64,000 nucleotides of DNA from Draconibacterium orientale (lineage in GTDB: Bacteria > Bacteroidota > Bacteroidia > Bacteroidales > Prolixibacteraceae): positions 3,295,501 to 3,359,500 of the forward strand of contig NZ_CP007451.1 of the NCBI RefSeq assembly GCF_000626635.1. The letters are read 5' to 3'. Positions 35,445-44,451 of this stretch are shown piece after piece (the stretch's first letter is position 1; every line of letters begins with the position of its first letter). Below the pieces are notes generated by a model. It ran no database searches, was not told the origin of the DNA, and worked only from the letters and a program-made list of their open reading frames with translations. Position numbers and translations under genes: made by a program.

Positions 35445-36068
35445 ATGGAAAACGAGAAACTTATTTTTTGGAACGTTGATACGCAGATAGATTTTGTAGA
35501 ACCCCAGGGGAAATTATATGTTGAAGGGGCTGAAAAGATAAAACCTTTGTGGCAAAAAATCACTGCTTTTGCCAAACAGAAAAATATACGGGTGGTAAAC
35601 ACGGCTGATTACCATTATCCGGAATCGGCAGAGCTTGCTGATGAACCGGACTTTGTAAATACCTTTCCGCAGCATTGTATGGCCAACACTCTGGGAGCAG
35701 AATATGTTGCTGAAACGCAACCTGAAAATGCAGTAGAGTTTGACTGGGACAAAGACTATGATGCTTTTGATGCCGTTGAATCAGTAAGAAATATTGTTAT
35801 TCGGAAAGATGCTTTTGATGTATTTGCCGGAAATCCTTATACCGATAATATTTTGCAGATGTTCAGTCCCGAAACCGTTGTGGTTTATGGGGTAACAACC
35901 AATGTTTGTGTAAACGATGCAGTTGTTGGTTTATCGAAAAGGGTAAAGCGTGTTATTGTTTTGCAGGATGCAATAAAGGAACTACCGAACATTCCTTTGC
36001 CTTTTGACGAGTGGGAAAAACTGGGCGTTGAAATGATAGCTTTCGAGGATTTAGCAGCTAAACTTTAA
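35445..36068 (+). CDS. Nicotinamidase/isochorismatase-family hydrolase
   Basis: 207 residues. The triad can be placed at Asp12 (FWNVDTQIDF), Lys in VIRKDAFDVFAGNP and Cys in VYGVTTNVCVNDAVVGL. Metal-site and substrate regions show NTADYHYP and TFPQHCMANTLGAEYV, close to nicotinamidase (TQDWHP and PDHC in PncA) but with Tyr for Trp. It most likely deamidates nicotinamide to nicotinate for NAD salvage; related amidohydrolases remain possible. The gene stop is one base from the left arm of the hairpin element at 36070. Confidence 0.85.
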   Translation: MENEKLIFWNVDTQIDFVEPQGKLYVEGAEKIKPLWQKITAFAKQKNIRVVNTADYHYPESAELADEPDFVNTFPQHCMANTLGAEYVAETQPENAVEFDWDKDYDAFDAVESVRNIVIRKDAFDVFAGNPYTDNILQMFSPETVVVYGVTTNVCVNDAVVGLSKRVKRVIVLQDAIKELPNIPLPFDEWEKLGVEMIAFEDLAAKL

Positions 36069-36069
36069 A

Positions 36070-36148
36070 CTGTCATTTCGAAGGAGGAACGACTGAGAAA
36101 TCTGTCTGATAAAAAAGATACAGATTTCTCACTTTGTTCGAAATGACA
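36070..36148. repeat. Gene-less copy of the CTGTCATTTCGA hairpin element
   Basis: Left arm 36070-36104 is identical in text to the left arm at 18626-18660. The right arm 36121-36148 is its inverted partner (CAGATTTCTC ... TCGAAATGACA), separated by 16 bases. It starts one base after a stop codon, as the GIY-YIG copy starts directly after one. Confidence 0.8.
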
Positions 36149-36150
36149 AT

Positions 36151-36187
36151 AAAAAAGAGCCGCTTCTCGAAAAAAAAACGGCTCTTT
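36151..36187 (-). terminator. Terminator of the aminotransferase gene
   Basis: On the minus strand AAAGAGCCG pairs with CGGCTCTTT over an A/T-rich loop and is followed by T6. It may also serve the convergent plus-strand gene. Confidence 0.8.
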
Positions 36188-36217
36188 CTCAGTTAACTAA
36201 AACTGTGTGCAATATTT

Positions 36218-37510
36218 TTATTTCTTGCAGTCTTTACAAGCGTTGTAAATACCGTCGAATAATTCTTTTACGTCGGAAGCAGCTACTGCCGCGAAGGCCA
36301 CTCGTAATACGTTACCCAAAGCAATTACTCCGATTCCGTATTTTGTAATCAGTAACTGGCGAACTTCGTCTCCAACCAAACCTTCTGCCAACTGAACACA
36401 CATAAAATAGCCCGAGTTGTATGGAATAGCTTCAAAACACTCTTTGTATTTTTCTTCGGTTAAAGCTTTTTTTACCGCATCGTAACGTTTTTGCATAATG
36501 TGGTATTTTGCTTCTTTTTGCTGTGCATATTCTTCACTTTCGAAAGCCGAAAGCAGTAACGATTGCGAAATATTGGCTGCGTTGGAAATGTTTCCACGAA
36601 TGGCTCCGGCTGTTTTCGATTCCAGTGCGCTGTATAATTCGGCATCGCCACCTTTAATTCCGTAGGTGATGAATCCAACGCGGAATCCCCAAACGTAATC
36701 TTCTTTTGTCGCACCATCAACTTTTACGGCCAACACATTTTCGTGTAACTGGCTCAATGGTGCGAAAATACTTTCGGTAGCAATTCCTTCTTCGTAAACC
36801 AAACCGAAGTAAGCATCGTCGGTAATGGTAACAATTTTATTACCGGCATCAGCAGCTTTTTTTATGACGGCAACAATGGCATCCTGCTCTTCAACGGTTG
36901 GTGTATAGCCCGATGGATTATTCGGGAAATTCAGAATAACTATTTTTTTACCGATTCCACCTTCGTTTAATTTGGTTTCAAACGATTCCAAATCGAAACC
37001 TCCATCTTTAAAAAGGTTGAATTTGCCCAGCGAACAACCGTAAGCATTGGTAAGCGTCAGGTTGTAGTTTCCCCAGAAAAGGTCGGGAACAATAATTTCG
37101 TCTTGAGCATCGGCAAACATATAACCTGCCATGCTTATACCATGCGTAAGAGCGTTGGTAACTACCGGCAAACTCAGTTCAACTCCGGCAATTGACGGGT
37201 TTTTCTCGTAGATCATGCTTTTCCATTTTGCCCTGATATCGGGGCGGCCAAAACTTGGTGCATACGGAAAAACCAGCGATGGATCCATATTGATCTTTGA
37301 AGCCACAGCTTCCAGGCGCATAGGTGTTCCGTCGTCCTCAATTGCGGCTCCAATGGTTGCATTAATCTTTGTTCCTTTAGCTTCAGCTGTTTGTCCCAGA
37401 ATTCCTTTTTTAGGGAAGAAAATATTCTTTCCTCTTTCAGAAAGCAGTTCAAAAACGGGTGTGCTTTTTGCTTGAATTACGCTGTTAAGTTCAGCAGCCT
37501 GTGGATTCAT
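36218..37510 (-). CDS. PLP-dependent aminotransferase, class I/II fold
   Basis: 430 residues from the ATG at 37508-37510 (MNPQAAELNSVIQAKSTPVF); the frame is open another 36 codons upstream but that part lacks protein character. Fold-type I landmarks are VVTNALTHGISMAGYMFAD, ILNFPNNPSGYTPT (Asn for PLP), TITDDAYFGLVYEE (Asp/Tyr) and DGATKEDYVWGFRVGF with the Schiff-base Lys. The Arg that binds the substrate carboxylate is in LGNVLRVAFAA. The amino donor is unknown; relatives act on aromatic or branched-chain amino acids. It stands alone on the minus strand. Confidence 0.88.
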   Translation of the reverse strand: MNPQAAELNSVIQAKSTPVFELLSERGKNIFFPKKGILGQTAEAKGTKINATIGAAIEDDGTPMRLEAVASKINMDPSLVFPYAPSFGRPDIRAKWKSMIYEKNPSIAGVELSLPVVTNALTHGISMAGYMFADAQDEIIVPDLFWGNYNLTLTNAYGCSLGKFNLFKDGGFDLESFETKLNEGGIGKKIVILNFPNNPSGYTPTVEEQDAIVAVIKKAADAGNKIVTITDDAYFGLVYEEGIATESIFAPLSQLHENVLAVKVDGATKEDYVWGFRVGFITYGIKGGDAELYSALESKTAGAIRGNISNAANISQSLLLSAFESEEYAQQKEAKYHIMQKRYDAVKKALTEEKYKECFEAIPYNSGYFMCVQLAEGLVGDEVRQLLITKYGIGVIALGNVLRVAFAAVAASDVKELFDGIYNACKDCKK

Positions 37511-37677
37511 AATCAATAATATTTGTCTGTTATAATTTTGGTGCAAGATAGGAAAACCCTTAGTGAAATACGTAGTTTTTTTAACAAGTTGAATTGATTT
37601 TTTATAAATAGCTAACATTTTGAAAGTGCAGGCTTGGGGAATATTTGGAATATGTAGGAACTAGTAGCTTAACGAAA

Positions 37678-38097
37678 CTATACCGAACGTACGGCGCCAA
37701 CAACGATAAAAAAGCCAAGTAAAGCCACCAAACCTGCCAGAACGGTGAATAAACGATATTGTTTTTTATTCAGCCAGTCGAGTACCAAAGCCACCAGTGC
37801 CAATACGGCCGAACCAATAAAGCTCAGGTAGGCGGGCAAAAGCTGTGCTTCAATGGGTGCTTCATTAATAATTTCGTCGTTTAATTCTTCGTGCATTATC
37901 TCTTCGGGAGTTAAAAGTTGTCCGGGGGCAAGGTAGTCGCCCAGAAAAACATATACCGAAAACAAGCCCAAAGCAATAAACGCTGCCAGGCCAACTAAGC
38001 GAAAGGCTTTTTTGTTTTCAACCCAGCCGTAAATTATGCCAAACAATGCGGCGAAAACGATCCACTGAGGAAAGGTGTAAAGAAATACTTCTGTCAT
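37678..38097 (-). CDS. Small integral membrane protein, function unknown
   Basis: 139 residues with four hydrophobic segments: about 10-26 (WIVFAALFGIIYGW), 33-52 (LVGLAAFIALGLFSVYVF), 88-107 (YLSFIGSAVLALVALVL) and 117-136. An acidic loop (TPEEIMHEELNDEIINEAPI) separates the second and third. No family was recognised. It sits between the aminotransferase gene and the divergent HAD phosphatase gene with no obvious operon partner. Confidence 0.7.
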   Translation of the reverse strand: MTEVFLYTFPQWIVFAALFGIIYGWVENKKAFRLVGLAAFIALGLFSVYVFLGDYLAPGQLLTPEEIMHEELNDEIINEAPIEAQLLPAYLSFIGSAVLALVALVLDWLNKKQYRLFTVLAGLVALLGFFIVVGAVRSV

Positions 38098-38178
38098 TGA
38101 TTATTAAATTAGCGGAAACAAAGGTTAAAATTTTTCTTAAATGTAAAAAGCCTTTCGTGCTAACAAGTAGTAAAACCT

Positions 38179-38187
38179 TATTTTCGC
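38179..38187 (+). promoter_or_regulatory. Candidate -7 element for the HAD gene
   Basis: TATTTTCGC lies 28 bases before the ATG, with a weak TTCG at 38154-38157 (21-base spacer). Confidence 0.35.
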
Positions 38188-38206
38188 CTGAAATAATTGG
38201 AAAACA

Positions 38207-38806
38207 ATGCAAAAATTAGAAATAGATCCGAAAGCAAAAGGTTTAATATTTGATTTAGACGGCACACTGGCTGATACTATGCCCGTACATTTTGTTGCTT
38301 ACCAGAAAATCCTTAAAAAGTATGGTATTGATTATTCAGCAAAAATGTTTTTGGCACTGGCAGGTGTTCCGGTTGTGGAAACCATTATTAAAATTAACGA
38401 GGTTTATGGTTCGTCGCTCGATCCGGAGCAAGTGGGGAATGAAAAGGAGGCCGAATACGAACGTATGATGCACAAGGTTAAACCAATTAATCCGGTAATT
38501 GATTTGGTAAAACAATACCACGGAAAGCTGCCAATTGCAGTGGGAACCGGCGGTTATACCCGCCTTTCGTGGAAAACACTGGAAATTGTCGGGTTAAAAG
38601 ATTATATCGAAATTCTGGTTTCTGCCAACGATGTGCAAAACCCAAAACCACACCCCGAAACATTTTTACGTTGCGCCGAACAGATGGGCGTAAAACCCGA
38701 AGACTGCCAGGTTTTTGAGGACGGCGAGCCGGGAATGCAAGCCGCACATGCCGCCGGAATGATGGCCACACTGGTAACCGATTATTACGATGTTTTTAAA
38801 GCATAA
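38207..38806 (+). CDS. HAD-superfamily hydrolase, beta-phosphoglucomutase/YqaB-like
   Basis: 199 residues. The HAD motifs are GLIFDLDGTLADTMPVHF (nucleophile and acid Asp), the Thr region PIAVGTGGYTRLSWKTL, Lys in NPKPHPETFL and the acid pair in VFEDGEPGMQAAHAAGM. The alpha-helical cap between motifs I and II marks subclass IA, and the PVHF stretch resembles fructose-1-phosphatase YqaB and beta-phosphoglucomutase. It should dephosphorylate or isomerise a small sugar phosphate. The usual DS/DG in motif IV reads EDGEPG, a common variant. Confidence 0.85.
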   Translation: MQKLEIDPKAKGLIFDLDGTLADTMPVHFVAYQKILKKYGIDYSAKMFLALAGVPVVETIIKINEVYGSSLDPEQVGNEKEAEYERMMHKVKPINPVIDLVKQYHGKLPIAVGTGGYTRLSWKTLEIVGLKDYIEILVSANDVQNPKPHPETFLRCAEQMGVKPEDCQVFEDGEPGMQAAHAAGMMATLVTDYYDVFKA

Positions 38807-38932
38807 CAAATTGTGATGGCCACGAAGCAATTCACCTTCCGACAAAATAATTGTGTGCAAAAATCGGGAGAAAGAATATGCCGGTCGTTTTTTTACGACT
38901 AAATTTGGAGGGAATAATACTTAAAAAGGCGC

Positions 38933-40965
38933 ATGGATTTTAACGTAGTATCAGATTATAAACCTACCGGAGACCAGCCCGAGGCGATAAAGCAACTTGT
39001 TGAAGGAATTGAGAACGGAGAGCGTTTTCAAACCTTGCTTGGGGTAACCGGCTCGGGAAAAACCTTTACTATGGCCAACGTAATAAAAGAGGTGCAGCGC
39101 CCCACTTTGTTGTTGAGCCATAACAAAACGCTGGCGGCCCAGTTGTATAGCGAAATGAAACAGTTTTTCCCGAATAACGCTGTGGAATATTTTGTTTCGT
39201 ATTACGATTATTACCAGCCCGAAGCCTATTTGCCCACTACCGGTACTTATATCGAAAAAGACTTATCGATTAACAAAGACATTGAAAAACTCCGGCTGAG
39301 TGCCACTTCGGCTTTACTGTCGGGAAGGCGCGATGTAGTGGTCGTTTCGTCGGTTTCCTGTTTGTACGGAATTGGTAACCCAAAGGATTTTCACGAAAAT
39401 GTAACTAAAATTAAAATGGGCGACGAAGTGTCGCGCAATGGGTTGTTGTATCAGTTTGTAGAGGCCATGTACAACAGGAGTGAGGTGGAGTTTGAACGAG
39501 GTAATTTCAGGGTGAAAGGCGACACCGTTGATATTTTTCCGGCCTATGCCGATGTGGCTTACCGCATAACATTTTGGGGCGATGAGATTGAAGAATTGTC
39601 AAGTTTTGATCCTGAAGACGGACTTACAATCGAAACGCTGGATGAGATTGTTATTTACCCGGCCAATATTTTCGTTACCACAAAAGACAGCATGAAAACG
39701 GCCATTCATCAAATTCAGGATGATTTGGTGAAGCAGGTGGCGTTTTTTAAAGAAATTGGCAAACCACTGGAGGCAAAACGCCTGTTGGAACGTACTGAAT
39801 ACGATATGGAAATGATGCGGGAACTGGGCTATTGCCCGGGAGTGGAGAACTACTCGCGTTATTTCGACGGGCGCGCACCCGGAACAAGGCCATTCTGTTT
39901 GATGGATTATTTCCCCGATGATTTTCTGGTGGTAATCGACGAAAGCCATGTTACCATTCCTCAAATACGAGCCATGTATGGCGGCGATAATTCGAGGAAA
40001 GTAAATTTGGTGGAATACGGTTTTCGTTTGCCTGCAGCCATTGATAACCGCCCGCTAAAATTTGAAGAATTTGAGCAGCTGGTAAACCAGGTGGTGTATG
40101 TAAGTGCTACACCTGCCGACTACGAGCTGACAAAAAGCGAAGGTGTTGTGGTGGAGCAGATCATTCGGCCAACAGGTTTGCTGGATCCGATAATTGATGT
40201 GCGGCCAAGTACCAATCAGATTGATGATTTGCTGCACGAAATTCATGTCCGGATAGATAAAAACGAGCGGGTATTGGTTACTACGCTCACCAAAAGAATG
40301 GCCGAAGAACTGTCGAAATACCTGGTGAATATGGGCGTTAAAACCCGCTACATTCACTCCGATGTTGATACGATGGAACGTATTGAAATAATGGAGCAGC
40401 TGCGAAAAGGGGAGTTTGATGTACTGGTGGGGATTAACCTGCTGCGTGAAGGACTGGATTTGCCCGAAGTTTCGTTGGTTGCGATTTTGGATGCGGATAA
40501 GGAAGGCTTTTTGCGTTCTGAACGATCGCTGACACAGACAGCAGGACGTGCTGCGCGTAACCTGAACGGCATGGTAATTATGTATGCCGATAAAGTTACC
40601 GACTCTATGCAAAAGACCATCGACTCGACCAACTACCGCCGCGAAAAACAATTGAAGTACAACGAAGAAAATAACATTGTACCAAAAGCGATTGTAAAAC
40701 CAACGCGCGAAATTATTGGCTACGAGTACCGGAGCGGCAAAACTCAGGAATACGAAGGAGGAATGGGACAGCTCGATATTGCTGCCGACCCGGTGGTGCA
40801 GTACATGAGTGTTGAAGGTCTGGAAAAAGCAGTTGAGAAAACCAAAAACAAATGCAGGCATCAGCTAAGGACCTTGACTTTATTGAGGCTGCCCGTTTAC
40901 GCGACGAGATGTTTGCCTTGCAGGCATTAATTCAGGAGCGTAAACAAGGAAAAACGAAGAAGTAA
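38933..40965 (+). CDS. uvrB: Excinuclease ABC subunit B, with a 3'-terminal frameshift
   Basis: The main frame (38933-40930) gives a complete UvrB helicase core: [15 protein letters not shown] (Walker A), the beta-hairpin [27 protein letters not shown] (Walker B) and [13 protein letters not shown] (motif VI). After EKAVEKTKN the frame changes: five A at 40844-40848 appear one short. Inserting one A restores [20 protein letters not shown] and a stop at 40963-40965, the normal UVR domain that contacts UvrC. As read, the protein ends in an unrelated tail and lacks this domain. Because uvrB is rarely lost, a sequencing indel is the likely cause. Confidence 0.9.
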
Positions 40966-41006
40966 AGCAAGTTCCTGGTTATGAGTTACGAGCTGCGAAT
41001 TACGAA

Positions 41007-41076
41007 TATCCAGTATCCAGTATCCAGTATCCAGTATCCAGAATCCAGAATCTAGTATCCAGTATCCAGAATGCGG
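41007..41076. repeat. 7-bp microsatellite, ten units
   Basis: Ten consecutive heptamers: TATCCAG five times, AATCCAG, AATCTAG, TATCCAG twice, AATGCGG. No gene here. Confidence 0.9.
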
Positions 41077-41155
41077 TATCTATGAATAAAGTTCATATTT
41101 TCAATTTTTAAATGGCGAGCAAAGGTGCAGAAATAGCATGTTCTTTAAAAAAGTG

Positions 41156-41164
41156 TATTTTTGC
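41156..41164 (+). promoter_or_regulatory. Candidate -7 element before the Yip1-like gene
   Basis: TATTTTTGC matches TAnnTTTG exactly and lies 25 bases before the ATG. Confidence 0.4.
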
Positions 41165-41180
41165 CGCAAAATTGTGAGGG

Positions 41181-41744
41181 ATGGAGTTTTCATTTTCAAA
41201 ATTGATGAGCGACGTTAAGCTGGTACTTGTAAATCCGAATGGATTTTGGGTGGAGCAAAAAGAAACTGCCGATAGTAAAAGATTGTGGCTGACTTACCTG
41301 TTGCCGATAGCATTGGCCGGAGCAGTTGCTGTTTTTATTGGCGAGTTTTTTAAACGCACCGACTTTTTTATCCAGTTCCCCTTGTTAAAAGCTGCACGCG
41401 AGGTTTCACTTTTTGTTTTGCAATACTTTATCAGTGTGTTTTTTACCAAAGAGCTGATGAAGACTTTTGGCGCAGAAAAGAATATTGAACTGGCGCGTAA
41501 ACTGGTTGTCTATTCTATGACTCCGATGCTTTTGGTTTCGGTAATTACCGGATTGTTCCCGTTTTTATACGTGGTTGATATTTTTGGAATTTACAGCTTT
41601 TACCTGTTTTGGATTGGTGCAAAAGAGTTGCTAACTTTTCCTGAAAATAAGGAGCACAGTTATATTATTCTTACAATTGTGGTTAACTTTTTTATTTTTA
41701 GTTTTTTAAGTGTATTCTTGTCGAAAGTGCTACTGATTTTTTAA
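41181..41744 (+). CDS. Yip1-domain-like integral membrane protein
   Basis: 187 residues. After a soluble start (LMSDVKLVLVNPNGFWVEQK) there are about five hydrophobic helices (YLLPIALAGAVAVFIGEFF, VSLFVLQYFISVFFTKELM, MTPMLLVSVITGLFPFLYVV, IFGIYSFYLFWIGAKELLTF and a final VVNFFIFSFLSVFLSKVLL). The NP-x-x-FW start and helix pattern fit the Yip1/YIPF-like family in bacteria, which has no firm function. It lies 16 bp upstream of smpB and probably shares its transcript. Confidence 0.75.
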   Translation: MEFSFSKLMSDVKLVLVNPNGFWVEQKETADSKRLWLTYLLPIALAGAVAVFIGEFFKRTDFFIQFPLLKAAREVSLFVLQYFISVFFTKELMKTFGAEKNIELARKLVVYSMTPMLLVSVITGLFPFLYVVDIFGIYSFYLFWIGAKELLTFPENKEHSYIILTIVVNFFIFSFLSVFLSKVLLIF

Positions 41745-41760
41745 TATAAACACCGGAAAT

Positions 41761-42222
41761 ATGTCACATAAGCCACAACAAAATATTAGCATAAAGAACC
41801 GTAAAGCCTCGTTTAATTATGAACTTATCGAGCGTTTTGTGGCCGGACTTAAGTTGGTTGGAACCGAGATAAAATCTATCCGCAACGGGAAAGTAAATCT
41901 CACCGATGCCTACTGTACGCTTATCCGGGGTGAGATGTATGTGATCAATTTACACATTGCCGAATACGAACTGGGTACCATTAATAATCATATTGCCAAG
42001 CGCGACCGAAAATTATTGCTGAATAAAAAGGAAATTGAAAAGCTGGATAAAAAGGTAAAAGAATCGGGACTTACAATTGTTCCTATAAAACTGTTTGTTA
42101 ACGACCGTGGCCTGGCAAAACTCGAGATTGCACTGGCGCGTGGTAAAAAAACATACGATAAGCGCGAAACTTTAAAAAGCAAAGATGCTAAACGCGACAT
42201 CGACCGGGCAATGAAGTTTTAG
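41761..42222 (+). CDS. smpB: SsrA-binding protein
   Basis: 153 residues. Core OB-fold motifs are ISIKNRKASFNYELIERFVA, GLKLVGTEIKSIRNGKVNLT and YELGTINNHIAKRDRKLLLN, and the C-terminal tail ends GKKTYDKRETLKSKDAKRDI, which enters the decoding centre. SmpB brings tmRNA to stalled ribosomes for trans-translation. The ssrA gene itself was not found in this window. Length and sequence are normal. Confidence 0.96.
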   Translation: MSHKPQQNISIKNRKASFNYELIERFVAGLKLVGTEIKSIRNGKVNLTDAYCTLIRGEMYVINLHIAEYELGTINNHIAKRDRKLLLNKKEIEKLDKKVKESGLTIVPIKLFVNDRGLAKLEIALARGKKTYDKRETLKSKDAKRDIDRAMKF

Positions 42223-42678
42223 CTTTCGAGAATCCAAAATCAAGTATCCAGCTGCGAGCCACTAGCTACAAGTATCATTCAGCATCCAGTATCCAAACAA
42301 TTTGTCAGTTTCCAATCTTTCAAAAAAAGAGTTAACCACAAAGTTGCCCAAAGGAGGCACAGAGTTTCACAAAGTCGTTGCTCATTTAAGCATTAAAGCA
42401 TTAACGCATTTCAATCCTTCAATCCCTCAGTCCATCGCGAGGCAAAAGTAAAAAGTAAAAAGGCAAAAGTAGCCACTAGTTTCTGGTTACTAGCCGCGTG
42501 TTCTCATTAAAGCATTTAAGCATTATTGCATTCAAGCATTTCAATCCCTCAATCCCTCACTTAAAAGAGTTAACCACAAAGTTGCACAAAGGATGCACTG
42601 AGTTTCACAAAGTCGTTGCTCATTTAAGCATTAAAGCATTAAAGCATTTCAATCCTTCAATCCTTCAGTCCCTCACTC
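42223..42678. repeat. Repeat-filled convergent gap with two ~105-bp direct copies
   Basis: Copies at about 42327-42433 and 42563-42677 share GAGTTAACCACAAAGTTGC, a GTTTCACAAAGTCGTTGCTC block and a run of 7-8 bp words (AAGCATT, TCAATCC). A shorter piece lies at about 42503-42558. An inverted copy occurs at about 50511-50631. GGCAAAAG/AAAGTAAAAAG near 42440-42475 mirrors CTTTTTACTTTTGCC near 49115-49140. A 120-codon plus-strand frame across this stretch (42498-42860) is made mainly of these words and is not a gene. Confidence 0.8.
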
Positions 42679-43401
42679 CTAAACGCTTTCCAGATTCTCA
42701 AAAGGAATTATCTTATCGCCTTTGTATTTTAACAGCAGGTTGGCAACGGCCATTGTATCTTTTTCGCAGTATTTTACAATGCGGTCGATATCTTTTTCTT
42801 CCCAGTAAACTTTTGCCACCTGGCTGCCGTCGATGTCATCTTTTGGCGTTGGAATATTGAATAATTCGCACAACAGGGATAACGATGTGTAATGTTTGTA
42901 ATCGCCAAATTTCCAGAGTTGCAAGGTGTCTATCAGAATATCTTTTACTTCCCATGGTTTTGCACCGGCAATGTCGAGTACTTTCGGAAGCGTTAAATTG
43001 TTCACCAAAGCTCTTCTCGAAATGTAAGGGAAATCAAATTCCTGACCGTTATGCGCACAAAGCCGGCGTTTACCGGCGCGTGCAAAGCTATCCAATGCAT
43101 TAAAGAAATTCTGGATCAGCTTTTTCTCGTCGTCATCATAAAACGATTTTACCCGAAAATAGGGTTCGCCTTTTTTCTGAACAACGTAACCGGCCGAAAT
43201 ACAGGCAATCTTACCAAACTCGGCATAAATTCCTGCGCGCTCGTATAGCTCGTGCGGTAATTTGCCATCGTTAATCTGGAACTGCATTTTGCGCTCCCAC
43301 AGTTGTTGCCATTTTTCGTTTAGCACAGTATATTCCGGTGCCAGCGGAACCGTTTCAATATCAAGAAAAAGAATCTCTTCGATGTTTAAATTTTTAAGCA
43401 T
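42679..43401 (-). CDS. Predicted 3'-5' exonuclease, PolB-like DEDD superfamily
   Basis: 240 residues. The three exonuclease motifs are visible: ILFLDIETVPL (Exo I), LCAHNGQEFDFPYISRRAL (Exo II) and IVKYCEKDTMAVANLLLKY (Exo III, DEDDy-type Tyr). The domain is the stand-alone predicted 3'-5' exonuclease related to the proofreading part of B-family polymerases. Probable substrate is single-stranded DNA or RNA. Its ATG overlaps the udk stop by one base, so the two are co-translated. Confidence 0.88.
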   Translation of the reverse strand: MLKNLNIEEILFLDIETVPLAPEYTVLNEKWQQLWERKMQFQINDGKLPHELYERAGIYAEFGKIACISAGYVVQKKGEPYFRVKSFYDDDEKKLIQNFFNALDSFARAGKRRLCAHNGQEFDFPYISRRALVNNLTLPKVLDIAGAKPWEVKDILIDTLQLWKFGDYKHYTSLSLLCELFNIPTPKDDIDGSQVAKVYWEEKDIDRIVKYCEKDTMAVANLLLKYKGDKIIPFENLESV

Positions 43402-44015
43402 CAGGTTTTGTTTAAAGTTTGTAGTATGTGGTTGGTTAATATCTGGATGGCAATTTTGTTATTTCCACCCTGTGGTACAATAATATCGGCGTAACGTTTT
43501 GTTGGCTCTATAAACTGGATGTGGCTTGGGCGAACTGTTTGTTTGTAGCGTTTAAGTACCTGTTCAACATCGCGGCCACGCTCCTGAATGTCGCGCTGTA
43601 TTACGCGTGTCAGCCGAACATCCGAGTCGCAATCAACATAAACTTTTATGTCCATTAAGTTGCGTAGTTCAGCATTTGTCAGGCATAAAATCCCCTCAAT
43701 TATTAATACTTGTTTGGGCTCAACAATATTTGTTGCTTCTTGCCTGGTGCAGCTGATAAAGGAATAAACCGGTTCTTTAATCGATAAACCTTGTTTTAGC
43801 TTTTTTACATGATCGATCATCAGATCGAACTCAATGGAGTCGGGGTGGTCGAAGTTTTTTTGCCTCCGTTCTTCCAGCGAAAGGTGGCTGTTGTCGTAGT
43901 AATACGAGTCGTGCGAAAGTATTGCCACTTCGTTATCGCAGAACTTTTCTCTGATTTTTTTTACAACTGTAGTTTTTCCCGAACCGGTGCCACCTGCAAT
44001 GCCAATTACCAGCAT
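43401..44015 (-). CDS. udk: Uridine kinase
   Basis: 204 residues starting MLVIGIAGGTGSGKTTVVKK, with a canonical P-loop. LSHDSYYYDNSHLSLEERRQ and NFDHPDSIEFDLMIDHV carry the nucleoside-binding Asp, and VYVDCDSDVRLTRVIQRDI is the lid region. The enzyme phosphorylates uridine and cytidine with GTP or ATP in pyrimidine salvage. It is the first gene of a two-gene unit with the exonuclease. Confidence 0.95.
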   Translation of the reverse strand: MLVIGIAGGTGSGKTTVVKKIREKFCDNEVAILSHDSYYYDNSHLSLEERRQKNFDHPDSIEFDLMIDHVKKLKQGLSIKEPVYSFISCTRQEATNIVEPKQVLIIEGILCLTNAELRNLMDIKVYVDCDSDVRLTRVIQRDIQERGRDVEQVLKRYKQTVRPSHIQFIEPTKRYADIIVPQGGNNKIAIQILTNHILQTLNKT

Positions 44016-44075
44016 ATTCTTCTATTTATTTGTTAAATGATAATTGAAGATTAAAATTAAACGCTAAGAAAACAC

Positions 44076-44084
44076 TATTTTCGC
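44076..44084 (+). promoter_or_regulatory. Candidate -7 element before the Dabb gene
   Basis: TATTTTCGC, 45 bases before the ATG, in the udk-Dabb divergent region. Confidence 0.3.
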
Positions 44085-44120
44085 AGCCAGAAAAGCACAA
44101 GTTACAAAAAATAGACAGCA

Positions 44121-44420
44121 ATGATTAATCACGTCGTTCTTTTTAAATTGAAGGATTATCCGGCCGAAGAGAAATTGGCAATAATTGCCGAACTAAAAGC
44201 TATGCTTTTAGGTTTAAAAGATAAAATTGCCGAACTGAAGCATATTGAGGTGGGCGAAAATTACGAGTTAAACTCAAAAAGTTACGATATGGCCTTGCTT
44301 TCGCATTTCGAAAGTGTTGCAGATCTGGATGTTTACCGCGTGCATCCCGAGCATTTAAAAGTGGTAAAACGTATTGGCGAAACCACTGAAGCACGCGCTG
44401 CTGTTGACTTTAACTTTTAA
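44121..44420 (+). CDS. Stress-responsive alpha-beta barrel (Dabb) domain protein
   Basis: 99 residues. MINHVVLFKLKDYPAEEKLA, IKHIEVG-like IAELKHIEVGENYEL and ALLSHFESVADLDVYRVHPE followed by HLKVV are typical of the dimeric A/B barrel (Dabb) family, in which two small chains make one ferredoxin-like barrel. Function is usually unknown; homologues range from stress proteins to olivetolic-acid-cyclase-like enzymes. It precedes manA by 31 bp on the same strand. Confidence 0.88.
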   Translation: MINHVVLFKLKDYPAEEKLAIIAELKAMLLGLKDKIAELKHIEVGENYELNSKSYDMALLSHFESVADLDVYRVHPEHLKVVKRIGETTEARAAVDFNF

Positions 44421-44451
44421 TTTTAGTATTTAAAGATAATCCGAAGGAATT

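Noticed and set aside
40055-40861. 268-codon minus-strand frame inside uvrB
   Set aside because: Antisense to a clear UvrB helicase domain and rich in His/Phe/Gln as expected for a shadow frame.
42498-42860. 120-codon plus-strand reading frame
   Set aside because: Its first half is made of the dispersed repeat words and its second half is antisense to the exonuclease gene; it has no coding character.
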